Positions 1 through 9,196 of a DNA stretch of 51,029 nucleotides are shown one piece after another; position 1 is the stretch's first letter, and every line of letters begins with the position of its first letter. A model generated the notes under the pieces. The model was given only the letters and a program-made list of their open reading frames with translations, was not told the DNA's origin and made no database searches. The position numbers and the translations under genes are program-made. Origin of the DNA: Alphaproteobacteria bacterium (lineage in GTDB: Bacteria; Pseudomonadota; Alphaproteobacteria; UBA2966); assembly GCA_018650465.1 (NCBI GenBank), contig JABIFY010000021.1, forward strand, positions 1 through 51,029, in the 5' to 3' direction.

Positions 1-245
1 CAAAGGGGGATGTGCTCTCCTAACGGTGTGGATAAGGCCTTGCCAAGTAATTGCTGCATATTTTGAGACTTTCTTTGGTCGGAGAATCTCAAAGTATGAA
101 TCACTTCAGGGCTTTATCCTATTAAGTCGGGTACTGTGGTCGCCAGCAGATACGTTGCCTCAAGGCCCCATGCCGGTCAATGCCCCCGGCGAACCAGAAT
201 CCCGGCCAAACCGGGATATTCCAGCTTCGCCTTATTATGCATTCT
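1..245. other. Left-edge intergenic DNA downstream of the ETF-QO gene
   Basis: No convincing gene is visible here. A short perfect hairpin (7-bp arms ATCCCGG/CCGGGAT, 5-nt loop, positions 199-217) lies about 30 bases beyond the stop codon of the minus-strand ETF-QO gene. It lacks a following U-tract on that strand, so it is at best a weak terminator or an RNA 3'-end stabiliser. A 90-codon open frame on the plus strand has no recognisable protein features and I do not call it. Confidence 0.5.
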
Positions 246-1904
246 TTACATATTCGGGTAGCTGGGACCACCGCCACCTTCAGGCACTGTCCAGTTAATA
301 TTCTGGGTCGGATCCTTGATGTCACAGGTTTTACAATGCACGCAATTTTGTGAATTAATTTGCATGCGCGGGTTGCCGCCATCGTCATCCGTCATGATTT
401 CGTAAACCCCTGCCGGGCAATAGCGCTGCTCAGGCGCATCATACAAAGCCAGGTTTGTCTCGATGGGGATGCTGGCATCCTTCAATTTGAGATGAACTGG
501 CTGATCTTCTGCGTGATTGGTATTGGAGATAAAGACCGACGACAATTTGTCAAAGGTGAGCACGCCATCCGGCTTGGGGTAATCGATCTTTTTGCACTCG
601 GATGCCTTTTTCAATTTGTCGTGATCTGAATGGCTCTTCAGAGTCCAGGGCACGTTACCGCGGAAGACCTTAAGCTCAACACCGCCCAGAATTGTTCCGG
701 CCAGCAAACCATGGCGGAAATAGTGGCGGAAGTTGCGGGCCTGATACAATTCCTTGGCGATCCAGGAATCTTCATATTTTTCAACATATGAACTGAGCAC
801 ACCCTGGCCTTCATCACCATTCGTCAGTGCTTCATGCACAGCTTCTGCCGCCAGCATGCCTGACTTCATAGCCGTGTGGCTGCCTTTGATCTTGGGCACG
901 TTCAGAAAACCAGCTTCACAGCCAATAAAGATGCCGCCCGGGAACACCAACTCAGGCAGGGATTGCATGCCGCCTTCGTTAATGGCGCGAGCACCATAGG
1001 CGATGCGACGACCACCTTCAAAAGTATCGCGCACAACCGGGTGAGTTTTCAGGCGTTGCAGTTCGTCAAAAGGCGACAGATGTGGATTTTCATAATCCAG
1101 GCCGATGACAAATCCGACGGCAACCTGATTGTCTTCCAGGTGATAAATGAAACTGCCGCCATAGGTCTTGCTGTCCAGGGGCCATCCAGCGGTATGTTCG
1201 ATCAGACCGGGATGATGGTTTTCCGGTTTGACTTCCCACAATTCCTTGATGCCGATACCATAGCTTTGCGGATCAGAACTCTTGCGCAGGTCATATTTAA
1301 CCATCAGGTCTTTGCCCAGCGATCCACGACAACCTTCGCCAAACAAAGTGTATTTGGCATGCAGTTCCACACCTGGCTCATATTCACCTTTGTGGGAGCC
1401 ATCTTCAGCGATGCCCATGTCACCGGTGGCGATGCCTTTGACCCGGCCCTGGTCATCATAAAGAACCTCGGCAGCTGCAAAGCCCGGAAAGATTTCCACG
1501 CCCAGGGCTTCGGCCTGCTCACCCAGCCAGCGACAAACATTGCCCAGGCTGACGATATAGTTACCGTGATTGTCAAATTGTTTCGGGAAACTGAAGTTGG
1601 GCACGCGAATGCCGTTGGCTTCGGTCAGGATCAACATCTTTTCCTGAATGACAGGCGTATTGAGCGGCGCACCGCGTTCCTTCCAGTCCGGGAACAACTC
1701 GTTCATGGCACGTGGTTCCATGATCGCGCCAGACATGATGTGGGCGCCGACTTCCGAGCCCTTTTCCACCACACAGACGGATATGTCTGTACCGGTTTCT
1801 CCACAAATTTGGCGCAAGCGGATCGCAGCAGCCAGGCCAGAAGGGCCAGCGCCAACAATCACTACATCAAATTCCATGCTTTCGCGTTCAACTTGCTCAG
1901 TCAT
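246..1904 (-). CDS. Electron transfer flavoprotein-ubiquinone oxidoreductase (ETF-QO)
   Basis: This 552-residue protein passes electrons from reduced electron transfer flavoprotein, loaded by acyl-CoA and other dehydrogenases, to ubiquinone at the inner membrane. An N-terminal FAD-binding dinucleotide fold is visible ([11 protein letters not shown], about residues 17-27). The C-terminus has a ferredoxin-like 4Fe-4S segment with C496, C521, C524 and C527 in the order expected for the family. Length and the closing PSYPNM-type tail are typical of bacterial ETF-QO. The gene stands alone, divergent from the uracil-DNA glycosylase gene. It fits the several acyl-CoA-handling enzymes in this window, whose dehydrogenase partners would feed it. 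No truncation is seen. Confidence 0.95.
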   Translation of the reverse strand: MTEQVERESMEFDVVIVGAGPSGLAAAIRLRQICGETGTDISVCVVEKGSEVGAHIMSGAIMEPRAMNELFPDWKERGAPLNTPVIQEKMLILTEANGIRVPNFSFPKQFDNHGNYIVSLGNVCRWLGEQAEALGVEIFPGFAAAEVLYDDQGRVKGIATGDMGIAEDGSHKGEYEPGVELHAKYTLFGEGCRGSLGKDLMVKYDLRKSSDPQSYGIGIKELWEVKPENHHPGLIEHTAGWPLDSKTYGGSFIYHLEDNQVAVGFVIGLDYENPHLSPFDELQRLKTHPVVRDTFEGGRRIAYGARAINEGGMQSLPELVFPGGIFIGCEAGFLNVPKIKGSHTAMKSGMLAAEAVHEALTNGDEGQGVLSSYVEKYEDSWIAKELYQARNFRHYFRHGLLAGTILGGVELKVFRGNVPWTLKSHSDHDKLKKASECKKIDYPKPDGVLTFDKLSSVFISNTNHAEDQPVHLKLKDASIPIETNLALYDAPEQRYCPAGVYEIMTDDDGGNPRMQINSQNCVHCKTCDIKDPTQNINWTVPEGGGGPSYPNM

Positions 1905-2149
1905 CTTGTTCTCCAGACTTGTTCAGGAAGGGCGGCGGCCAATCCTGACAATAATTTATTTCCTGCTGTGGGCCTGAGCCCTTGTACCTGAATTTTATGC
2001 CTTGCTGCCTGCTGTTGGTCAATGGAATCAAGGGGAATCACAGGGAATCGCGGGGGAATACAATGGATTCTGTCAAATCTGAAGGATGATCTGCCAATTT
2101 ATCGCACCGACGATGGCGTTCAGCCCGACAGGCATGATATTCTTCTCTG

Positions 2150-2968
2150 ATGATCTCAATCGCAGAAGACATAGCTGCCCTGAAGTGGCAGGTGGAAGCA
2201 GGCGCTGATGAAGCCGTCGGCGACACACCCGTCAATGCTTTTGAACTGGTGGCGAAGCAGGCAGCCCCCACCCCTGTCACAGCGCCCACACAATCGACAC
2301 CGCAAGCCAGCGGCTCAGCATCTGCCACAGTCCCGCTCAGTCTTGAATCTACCAAGGCCGCCCAAGCCAGCGCCAGCGCCCTGGCCAGCGCCGCAACAAA
2401 TCTGGATGAATTAAGGGCCGCCATGGCGGAGTTTGATGGCTGCGCCCTGAAGCACACGGCCAGTAATCTTGTGTTCAGCGACGGCAATCCGAAAGCCGAC
2501 ATCATGTTTGTAGGTGAAGCGCCTGGTGCTGACGAGGACCGTCAGGGCAAACCCTTTGTCGGTGTCTCCGGCCAGTTGCTGGACCGCATGCTGGCCGCCA
2601 TAGGCCTTAACCGCGACAGTATCTATATCTCCAACATCCTGCCCTGGCGCCCACCCGGCAACCGCAAACCCAGCCCTGCTGAAGTCATGAGCTGCCTGCC
2701 CTTCATCGCCCGTCATATTGAACTGATCAAACCCAAAGTCCTGATCCTCGTCGGCGGCACCAGCGCCAGCAACTTGCTCGACACCAAAGAAGGCATCACC
2801 CGCCTGCGCGGCCGCTGGGTCAGCTACAAAGTGGGCGCCGGAGATGATATCCGGGAAATCCCCACCATGCCCATCTTCCACCCGGCCTACCTGCTGCGCC
2901 AGCCCGCCTTAAAACGCGAGGCCTGGAAGGATATCCGGGCGATCCGGGATCAGTTGGCGGAGGAGTGA
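2150..2968 (+). CDS. Uracil-DNA glycosylase, family 4-like, with reduced cysteine set
   Basis: The protein (272 residues) should excise uracil from DNA in base-excision repair. The first 90 or so residues are an Ala/Thr/Ser-rich, probably disordered extension. The catalytic domain follows, with GEAPGADED (about 122-130), a WRPPGNR segment (166-172) and HPAYLLR (244-250), which are family-4 signatures. Classical family-4 enzymes bind a 4Fe-4S cluster with four cysteines. Here the first pair reads C-A-L-K (C98, K101), the third position is W166, and only C182 matches the fourth, so the cluster is probably absent. The ATG at 2150 has only a weak ribosome-binding site. It is divergent from the ETF-QO gene. 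Confidence 0.85.
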   Translation: MISIAEDIAALKWQVEAGADEAVGDTPVNAFELVAKQAAPTPVTAPTQSTPQASGSASATVPLSLESTKAAQASASALASAATNLDELRAAMAEFDGCALKHTASNLVFSDGNPKADIMFVGEAPGADEDRQGKPFVGVSGQLLDRMLAAIGLNRDSIYISNILPWRPPGNRKPSPAEVMSCLPFIARHIELIKPKVLILVGGTSASNLLDTKEGITRLRGRWVSYKVGAGDDIREIPTMPIFHPAYLLRQPALKREAWKDIRAIRDQLAEE

Positions 2969-3008
2969 TATCTGATGACATCCGGGTTGAGATTGGCATC
3001 TCCCAGTT

Positions 3009-3857
3009 CTAAGGCCGACCTATTTTTAAAATCGTTACTCCTACCAGCGTTGTAAATACCGCTGCCAATCGAGCCAGATTGAGCCGTTCCTTTAAAAAGA
3101 AGACGCCAAGAATAAGGGCAAAGATGATACCTGTTTCTCTCAGTGCAGCTACCAGTGCAATAGGTGCAATTGTCATTGCCCAGATAATTGTCCAATAGGC
3201 AGCAAGGCTCATTAAACCTAAAAACAAGGCCGACTTCCAAATCCGGGTAGCTTGGGGCACAAATTTTGTTTTCCGTCGCCAGAGAACAAAAATTAGAACC
3301 GGAATAACCTCCAAGCCAAGTGTCCAGGCTGCATAGCTGTGGGCGTTGCCCGCGAGCCGTGCTCCCACGCCATCAGTGAGGGTATAGCCAGCAAGGAAGA
3401 AACCTGTCCCAAGGGCAAAAAAAACTGCCATCGGGTTTCTTAAATTTTGTGCCCCTCGGGTAATGCAAAGGCTGATTATTCCGCCCGTCATTACAAAAAT
3501 GGCAAGCAGACCATGATTGGTTAGTTTTTCCCCAATCAATGTCACCGAAACAAGAGCAACGATCAGCGGTGCAGAGCCACGTGCCAATGGATAAACATGG
3601 CTTAAATCTCCGTAGCGATAAGCCATTAGCAAGAAAAAAACATACCCGTCGTGAAAAAACAAGGAGAGAGCCAGATAGGGCCAACTCGCAGTTGCTGGTA
3701 TTGGCAGGAACAGTGTTGCGCCAAGAGCGACTACCCCACTGCCCATCATCATAACTGCCATGAACACCAGTCGGTCACCGTCAACTTTTACAAACGTATT
3801 CCACGTCGCATGGAAAAGTGCTGCTAGCACGACAGCGAAAAACACGTAGGTTTCCAT
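3009..3857 (-). CDS. EamA/DMT-family transporter
   Basis: This is a very hydrophobic 282-residue protein with about ten predicted membrane segments arranged as two similar halves, the usual build and length of EamA (drug/metabolite transporter) family permeases. The first half carries PLARGSAPLIVAL and the second AALRETGIIFALILGVFFLKERL, positions where the family has its conserved Pro/Gly and E-R/K-L motifs before the last helices. Such proteins export or exchange small metabolites. The substrate cannot be read from the sequence. It is a single gene on the minus strand with no operon partner, and the following 300 bases are non-coding. Base composition is a little more AT-rich than its neighbours. 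Confidence 0.85.
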   Translation of the reverse strand: METYVFFAVVLAALFHATWNTFVKVDGDRLVFMAVMMMGSGVVALGATLFLPIPATASWPYLALSLFFHDGYVFFLLMAYRYGDLSHVYPLARGSAPLIVALVSVTLIGEKLTNHGLLAIFVMTGGIISLCITRGAQNLRNPMAVFFALGTGFFLAGYTLTDGVGARLAGNAHSYAAWTLGLEVIPVLIFVLWRRKTKFVPQATRIWKSALFLGLMSLAAYWTIIWAMTIAPIALVAALRETGIIFALILGVFFLKERLNLARLAAVFTTLVGVTILKIGRP

Positions 3858-4170
3858 TGATAGCCCTATAGTGAACAGATTGATCCATCACGAGATTAAC
3901 ACCGACGATAGAAATTCTCGTTATAATATACACCAAACTTCAAATACCACATTGCTATACAAAGTACACCGCTGACATGGGCATGCTAACGAGCTCACTA
4001 ACGTTATGCCGGTGTTCCTTCAGTACGTTGAGATCGTCGGCAACCACGTTATATCGCGTGGTCGACCCCTTTCCCTTGCCGGGATTCGTGCAATCAGGTA
4101 GAAATGCGGGCAATCAATTGCGGTGGCATGCGGTGCTGCCTGCGTAGGGCGAGTAATTCGAGGGGCCAGT
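3858..4170. other. Intergenic region between divergent transporter and transglycosylase genes
   Basis: This 313-base stretch separates two divergent genes and must hold both promoters. It is AT-rich near the transporter and contains a TATAAT hexamer at 3922-3927 on the plus strand, but no well-spaced TTGACA-like box goes with it. I see no RNA gene or repeat. Confidence 0.4.
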
Positions 4171-6009
4171 TTGATAAATAGTGGGCTGTTGACGCGCCGT
4201 GGTTCGAGGGGACTGCGGGCTGGATTGATGGGTGCAATCGGCCTTGCTGCCGTTGCTATTGCGGCACCGGCATCTGCCGCAACTTCACCAACACCTGGCG
4301 CTGCTGAGCAGCAATCCTATGTACCCGGCATTCTCAGCCCCGATGATGTGGTGCTGTATCGCAAGATTTTTGCCCTGCAGGAAAAGCGTCAGTGGCGCAA
4401 AGCCGACCGGCTGATCAAAAAGTTGGGTGATAAACGCCTGATGGGCCGGGTGCTGTATCAGCGTTATATGCATCCCACTGGCTGGCGGTCGAACTATAAA
4501 CAGCTGCGCGACTGGATGATCAAATATAAAGCGGAGCCTGGGGCCGCGACAATCTACAAGCTGGCCAAACGGCGGCGGCCCAAGAATCATAAATATCCGC
4601 CTGCACCGGTGCGGTCCGGCAAAACCGTCTATGCGGCAGCGAAATATCTCAAGCCCTATCGCCCAACCAAGGGCAACAGTCGCAACCGGCGCAATTTTTT
4701 GCGCCATTTCGACCGTGACATAAGGGTGCACCTGCGCAAAGGCCAGATCAAACGCGCCTTGAAACACATGGCGGAAAAGAAATTCATACGCTATACCGAC
4801 CAGACCCAGCGCGACATCATTATGAGCAAGATCACGGCCACCATGGTGCGTTATGGCCAACTTGAAAAAGCCCTGAAGCTGGCTGCCCCGGCGGCAGAAC
4901 GGTCCCGCAAATGGACCACGCAACCCGATTGGTCAGCAGCCCTAGCCGCCTGGCAGTTGGGCAAGCCGGTTATCGCCCGCCGCCATTTCGAAGCTTTGAT
5001 GCGTTCCCACCGAGCCAATGATGTGCAGGTTGCCTCCAGTGCCGTTTGGGCAGCACGGGCGGCCCTGGCCAGTCGCCAGCCGGAGGACGTCAACAAATTA
5101 CTGGCCGTCGCGGCGACCTACCCACGTAACTTCTACGGCCAGATCGCCCTGCGCCAGTTAGGTGCACAATCGCCTTTCAGCTGGACACACCCGCCGCTTG
5201 ATCAGGAGGCAGTCACTCGTCTGCGAAACAATCCAGCCGTCAGCCGCACCGTCGCCCTGAAACAGGTTGGCCAAGTCGGTTGGGCTTCAAAAGAAATTCG
5301 TCGCCTGTTCCCCACGGTACATGCGGAAGACCGCGTCGCAGTTCTTAGTTTGGCGGCAAACATTGGCATCCCGTCAGCTGAACTCAGTCTTGCCCGCGCC
5401 GTGTTGGGCCGCGAAGGCCATGCTTTTGATACCGCCTTGTATCCCTTGCCGCCCTGGGAGCCGCTTAAAGGTTTCACCCTGGACCGTGCTTTGGTCTACG
5501 CCTTCATGCGCCAGGAATCAGCCTTTAAGCCCAATGCCAAAAGTGTTGATGGTGCCCGCGGCCTGATGCAATTAATGCCGCGCACCGCCAGCTTCATTGG
5601 CCGTGATCGTGGCTTGCGCGGCCACAAACGTAACCAGTTGTTTTCACCGGAATTCAATGTGGCACTGGGGCAGAAATATCTGCGTCATCTGATGGAAACT
5701 GACGGCGTGGATCGCAATTTGGTCAAGATCGCAGCAGCTTACAATGGTGGCCCGGGAAATCTTCGCAAGTGGATGAGGAAGATCAAGGACAAGAACGATC
5801 CTTTGCTTTTTATTGAGTCCCTGCCCTCCCTGGAAACCCGGACCTTTATCCGCCGCGTGTTGGGAAATTTCTGGATTTATCGGGACCGGTTGGGGCAGCC
5901 AACGCCGTCTTTGGATGCCATCGCCGCAGGGCAATGGCCCGCCTATACGGGACTTGATGCCAACATTAAAAAAGCAGAGATTCTGATCAAAAATGTCGAA
6001 AATCGGTAA
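4171..6009 (+). CDS. Soluble lytic murein transglycosylase (SLT family)
   Basis: The enzyme cleaves peptidoglycan glycan strands in the periplasm, forming 1,6-anhydro-muropeptides. An Arg-rich start is followed by a hydrophobic stretch ending in APASAA, a clear signal peptide. A long alpha-helical, superhelix-like region fills the middle. The C-terminal SLT domain has the catalytic Glu in MRQESAF (E449 with this start), then GLMQLMPRTA and AAYNGGPGN. I chose the TTG at 4171 because GAGGGG lies 5 bases upstream and it leaves a normal signal peptide. The frame is open back to a GTG at 4123, and an ATG at 4228 would cut into the signal peptide. Its last codons overlap the start of moaB. Confidence 0.9.
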   Translation: MINSGLLTRRGSRGLRAGLMGAIGLAAVAIAAPASAATSPTPGAAEQQSYVPGILSPDDVVLYRKIFALQEKRQWRKADRLIKKLGDKRLMGRVLYQRYMHPTGWRSNYKQLRDWMIKYKAEPGAATIYKLAKRRRPKNHKYPPAPVRSGKTVYAAAKYLKPYRPTKGNSRNRRNFLRHFDRDIRVHLRKGQIKRALKHMAEKKFIRYTDQTQRDIIMSKITATMVRYGQLEKALKLAAPAAERSRKWTTQPDWSAALAAWQLGKPVIARRHFEALMRSHRANDVQVASSAVWAARAALASRQPEDVNKLLAVAATYPRNFYGQIALRQLGAQSPFSWTHPPLDQEAVTRLRNNPAVSRTVALKQVGQVGWASKEIRRLFPTVHAEDRVAVLSLAANIGIPSAELSLARAVLGREGHAFDTALYPLPPWEPLKGFTLDRALVYAFMRQESAFKPNAKSVDGARGLMQLMPRTASFIGRDRGLRGHKRNQLFSPEFNVALGQKYLRHLMETDGVDRNLVKIAAAYNGGPGNLRKWMRKIKDKNDPLLFIESLPSLETRTFIRRVLGNFWIYRDRLGQPTPSLDAIAAGQWPAYTGLDANIKKAEILIKNVENR

Positions 6010-6541
6010 CGCCCCACGCGACTTTGTCCCTGTTAATATCGCTGTCATGACCGTCTCTGACAGCCGCACCCTGGAAGACGACAAATCAGGTCAGATACTG
6101 GTGGACCGCCTGATCGCTGCCGGCCATAACCTGGCTGACAGGGCCATTGTCACTGACGACATCGACCGCATTGTCGATAAACTGAACGGCTGGATTGCTG
6201 ATGCCGCTATTAACGTGGTGATCTCAACCGGTGGTACAGGCGTCACGGGCCGTGATGTGACCCCGGAGGCGTTCGAGAGTATCTACGACAAGTTCATTCC
6301 AGGCTTTGGCGAGATGTTCCGCTTTTTGTCCTATGAAAAAATTGGTGTTTCCACCATCCAGTCTCGCGCCACAGCAGGCGTCACGAATGGCACATATCTG
6401 TTTGCGGTGCCGGGCTCACCGGGGGCCTGCAAAGATGCCTGGGATGGCATTCTGCAGTCACAACTGGATTATCGCCACAAACCCTGCAATTTTGTCGAAT
6501 TGATGGATCGTTTGCTGGAGGGCCAAGCTGGACGAAGCTAG
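5993..6541 (+). CDS. moaB: Molybdenum cofactor biosynthesis protein MoaB
   Basis: This 182-residue MogA/MoaB-fold protein probably adenylylates molybdopterin before metal insertion. Visible family motifs are NIAVMTVSDSRTLEDDKSG near the N-terminus, VVISTGGTGVTGRDVTPEA in the middle, and FAVPGSPGACKDAWDGIL. The ATG at 5993 overlaps the end of the transglycosylase gene by 17 bases, so translation may be coupled, though the two functions are unrelated. A molybdenum hydroxylase large subunit occurs 24 kb away and would need this cofactor. Length and motifs are normal for MoaB. Confidence 0.93.
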   Translation: MSKIGNAPRDFVPVNIAVMTVSDSRTLEDDKSGQILVDRLIAAGHNLADRAIVTDDIDRIVDKLNGWIADAAINVVISTGGTGVTGRDVTPEAFESIYDKFIPGFGEMFRFLSYEKIGVSTIQSRATAGVTNGTYLFAVPGSPGACKDAWDGILQSQLDYRHKPCNFVELMDRLLEGQAGRS

Positions 6542-6552
6542 ACATGCAGAAG

Positions 6553-7173
6553 TCAGCTCTTGCGCCAGCGTTCAAAGTCTTCCGCCGTATCAACATCAGA
6601 TAAAACATCGATTCTGGCAACGCGATAGCGGTTGTCCAGCTGGGCGATGGTATCCGCAAGCGCATGTTCTGTGGACCAGCGAACCGACGCAAACAATCGA
6701 GGCCGTAGACGCCCCGGAAAAACCGGACGACGCTTCAACCCCACCAGCCAATAACCACCATCGTCCGCCGGACCAAAAACCACGTCATTTCCCTCAAGGG
6801 CAGCAAAGGCCTGATCGATATGGCGCGGCTGAATATTCGGCACATCACTGCCAATGACGACAACGGGGCCAGGTGGCAAGTCCAGCATGGGCTTCGCCAT
6901 GCGACGTCCCAGGTCACCTCGCCCCTGCTCAATCAGGACATGTTCAGCAGGCCAGAACCTGGTTCCCGCCGCCAGTCGCTCCGGCGTTACCGCCAACCAG
7001 ATTTTCCATTTTGCGGACAGACCCTGGCCACTTAACCTGCGGATCACAGAGGTCGTTGTATTGCGGTAAAAGCGCCACGCTGCCAGTGGCCCAATCCCGG
7101 CTGCCAAGCGGGTTTTGGTGGCCCCGATCTGTGGGACTTTTACCATAATGACAAGATGTTTTTGCAGGGCCAT
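6553..7173 (-). CDS. TIGR04282-type glycosyltransferase (DUF2064)
   Basis: The protein has 206 residues and the nucleotide-sugar-transferase-like fold of the TIGR04282/DUF2064 family. Features are the N-terminal KVPQIGATKTRLAAGIG loop, VVVIGSDVPNI where the family keeps a Ser-Asp metal/nucleotide site, and FGPADDGGYWLVGLKR. The donor and acceptor are unknown. It starts 3 bases after the stop of the TIGR04283-type gene, so the two form an operon. The pair commonly occurs together, which suggests one pathway, possibly the making of a small sugar-containing metabolite or membrane glycoconjugate. Confidence 0.85.
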   Translation of the reverse strand: MALQKHLVIMVKVPQIGATKTRLAAGIGPLAAWRFYRNTTTSVIRRLSGQGLSAKWKIWLAVTPERLAAGTRFWPAEHVLIEQGRGDLGRRMAKPMLDLPPGPVVVIGSDVPNIQPRHIDQAFAALEGNDVVFGPADDGGYWLVGLKRRPVFPGRLRPRLFASVRWSTEHALADTIAQLDNRYRVARIDVLSDVDTAEDFERWRKS

Positions 7174-7176
7174 GAT

Positions 7177-7860
7177 TCAGCCGTAGATCCGTTTGATCCA
7201 ACGAACCGGAACGCCCGAAAAGAAGAGCCCCAGGCAGGTCAGATTTCGTATCGAGCGGCGCAGATAACCGGCTTTTTGGAATTTGTCGGCGCTCGTCGTC
7301 GCAGTGGCGCTCAACACCCGCAAGCGTTTACCGCCAATGCGGCGCACCAGATCGACGTCTTCCATCAGCTCGAGAGCTTTGTACCCGCCCAGGCTCAAAT
7401 AAAAATCTTTTGAAATCAACAATCCCTGATCGCCATAAGGCAAGGCCAGCACTTTTGTTCGCCAGTCGACCAGCCGCTCCAGACGCTGTGCAGCCCGGCC
7501 CTGATCATTAACCCTGAAGGTGAAAACAGCCGTCATATTCCTGTTGTCGGGATCATCCTTAAAAGCCTGTGCTTCCGCCATCCAGTCAGCAGACAGGACA
7601 GTATCCGCATGCAGAAAAAGCAGCCAGCCGGCGCCTTGAGCAACGGCAGCCTCAGCACCAGCCGAGAGTTGCTGGCCCCGTCCCCTGGCAGTTTTCAAAA
7701 ACTTTGCACCGAATTGATCAGCAACAATCGCTGTTTCATCTGTTGATCCGCCATCTGTAATAATGACCTCAACGCCCACTAGCGACGTGAGGGTCGCAGA
7801 TAATTTCGTTGCGCCATTGAGCACAGGAATTACGCAGATCAGTTTATTGGCAGTCGACAT
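7177..7860 (-). CDS. TIGR04283-type family 2 glycosyltransferase
   Basis: This is a 227-residue GT-A-fold protein. ICVIPVLNGATKLSATLTSL begins the nucleotide-binding half, VIITDGGSTDET holds the expected GGSTD, and LLFLHADTVL gives the metal-binding HAD in place of DxD. The C-terminal half has DQGLLISKDFYLSLGGYK and ELMEDVDLVRRI, with the ED pair typical of the family. A hydrophobic stretch near the C-terminus could touch the membrane. It is the first gene of a two-gene operon with the TIGR04282-type gene. Acceptor and product are unknown. Confidence 0.87.
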   Translation of the reverse strand: MSTANKLICVIPVLNGATKLSATLTSLVGVEVIITDGGSTDETAIVADQFGAKFLKTARGRGQQLSAGAEAAVAQGAGWLLFLHADTVLSADWMAEAQAFKDDPDNRNMTAVFTFRVNDQGRAAQRLERLVDWRTKVLALPYGDQGLLISKDFYLSLGGYKALELMEDVDLVRRIGGKRLRVLSATATTSADKFQKAGYLRRSIRNLTCLGLFFSGVPVRWIKRIYG

Positions 7861-7946
7861 ACGGAGGCATCATAAACATGCACAAGCTACCGTCGACCCA
7901 CCATAATGTTCTTGTTATGTTCTTGATACTGGTTTAGGCTGTCTGG

Positions 7947-9110
7947 ATGGTCAAAGTCAACCACAACGTGGTCCCGTTTGCCGGGTTGCAGCCCAATCCC
8001 GACGCTGAAGACAGGCGGCTGCGCCGTGGACGCGGTGCGGTCAGCAACCCGACCGGACGCTTTGAAAACCAGCAGCGTGTGGGCCGGGACGCACAATGGG
8101 ATTACCGGTCAGATAACGACTGGCAGGCGGCTTCTGAGGATGATCTGCAATTGCCGCCCTTGCGCACGACTGTCACGGAAGAAGTTTGCCGCACAGCCAT
8201 TTCACGCAACACCTCCCCCGACATCCCTTTTGACCAGTCGATCAATCCCTATCGAGGGTGCGAACATGGCTGCATCTATTGTTATGCCCGGCCCAGCCAT
8301 GCTTATGCCGGATTGTCACCCGGTCTGGATTTTGAAACACAATTGTTCAGCAAGCCTGATGTTGTTGAAACCCTGAAACAGGAACTGGCCAAGCCAAAAT
8401 ATGAATGCCGGATGATAGCCCTTGGGACCAATACGGATTGTTATCAACCCATTGAACGCGAACAGGGCTTGATGCGTGGCATCCTGGAAACCCTGCGCGA
8501 TGCTCGCCATCCCGTAGGTATCGTCACCAAATCGCACCTCGTGACCCGGGATATCGATATCCTGTCGGAGATGGCAAAAGACAATCTGGCCCATGTCTTC
8601 ATTTCGGTGACAACCCTGGACCGCAAACTCGCCCGCGCCATGGAGCCACGCGCCGCAACACCACCCCGCAGGCTGGATGCCATCCGCCAGTTGGCTGATG
8701 CCGGTGTTCCCGTCGGTGTGATGGTAGCACCCGTTGTCCCAGCCCTCACCGATCACGAGATGGAAAATATTCTTGACGCCGCATATCAGGCCGGGGCCAA
8801 ACGGGCGGGATATCTTGTGTTGCGTCTGCCCTTTGAAATCAAGGAATTGTTTCGCGAATGGTTACTGGAAAACTGCCCCGACCGGGCCACACGGGTGCTA
8901 CGACAAATCCACGAAATCCGCGATGGTCGTGACAACGATCCGCGCTTTCACAGCCGCATGACAGGGGTTGGGGATAACGCCGAATTGCTGGCCTCGCGCT
9001 TTGACATCGCCTGCCGGAAACTGGGACTAAGCAACAGGGATTATGACGAACTGGACACTTCTTTGTTCACCCCGCCAGTCCTGCCCGGACGTCAGTTTTC
9101 CCTTTTCTAA
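7947..9110 (+). CDS. PA0069-family radical SAM protein
   Basis: This 387-residue protein binds a 4Fe-4S cluster through C105, C109 and C112 (CEHGCIYC), the CxxxCxxC signature of radical SAM enzymes. An Arg-rich N-terminal region of about 70 residues precedes the barrel, as in the PA0069 family. Its reaction is not known to me. Some relatives are annotated as spore-photoproduct-lyase-like or Rv2578c-like, and a DNA or nucleotide substrate is only a guess. A strong start-site signal is lacking, but the ATG at 7947 gives the normal family length. It is divergent from the glycosyltransferase pair, with 86 bases between them. Confidence 0.88.
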   Translation: MVKVNHNVVPFAGLQPNPDAEDRRLRRGRGAVSNPTGRFENQQRVGRDAQWDYRSDNDWQAASEDDLQLPPLRTTVTEEVCRTAISRNTSPDIPFDQSINPYRGCEHGCIYCYARPSHAYAGLSPGLDFETQLFSKPDVVETLKQELAKPKYECRMIALGTNTDCYQPIEREQGLMRGILETLRDARHPVGIVTKSHLVTRDIDILSEMAKDNLAHVFISVTTLDRKLARAMEPRAATPPRRLDAIRQLADAGVPVGVMVAPVVPALTDHEMENILDAAYQAGAKRAGYLVLRLPFEIKELFREWLLENCPDRATRVLRQIHEIRDGRDNDPRFHSRMTGVGDNAELLASRFDIACRKLGLSNRDYDELDTSLFTPPVLPGRQFSLF

Positions 9111-9196
9111 AGTTGCCCGACAACCAACGGATGCCTTTCGTTGCACAATAATCCAGAATATAGATAGCTTTTGGATGTCAGCACTGGAGATTGGAA

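Noticed and set aside
199-217. Terminator after ETF-QO
   Set aside because: The stem is real but lacks a U-tract on the minus strand; mentioned only in the intergenic entry.
876-1991. A 371-codon open frame on the plus strand opposite ETF-QO
   Set aside because: It is the shadow of the minus-strand gene; its residues show no fold or motif and the opposite gene is well established.
4123-4170. GTG at 4123 as the start of the transglycosylase
   Set aside because: No ribosome-binding site precedes it, and it would add 16 residues before a signal peptide that is complete from 4171. It is not excluded.
7906-7927. 11-base direct repeat ATGTTCTTGTT/ATGTTCTTGAT before the radical SAM gene
   Set aside because: Short, AT-rich and single-copy here; it looks like a slippage duplication rather than an operator.
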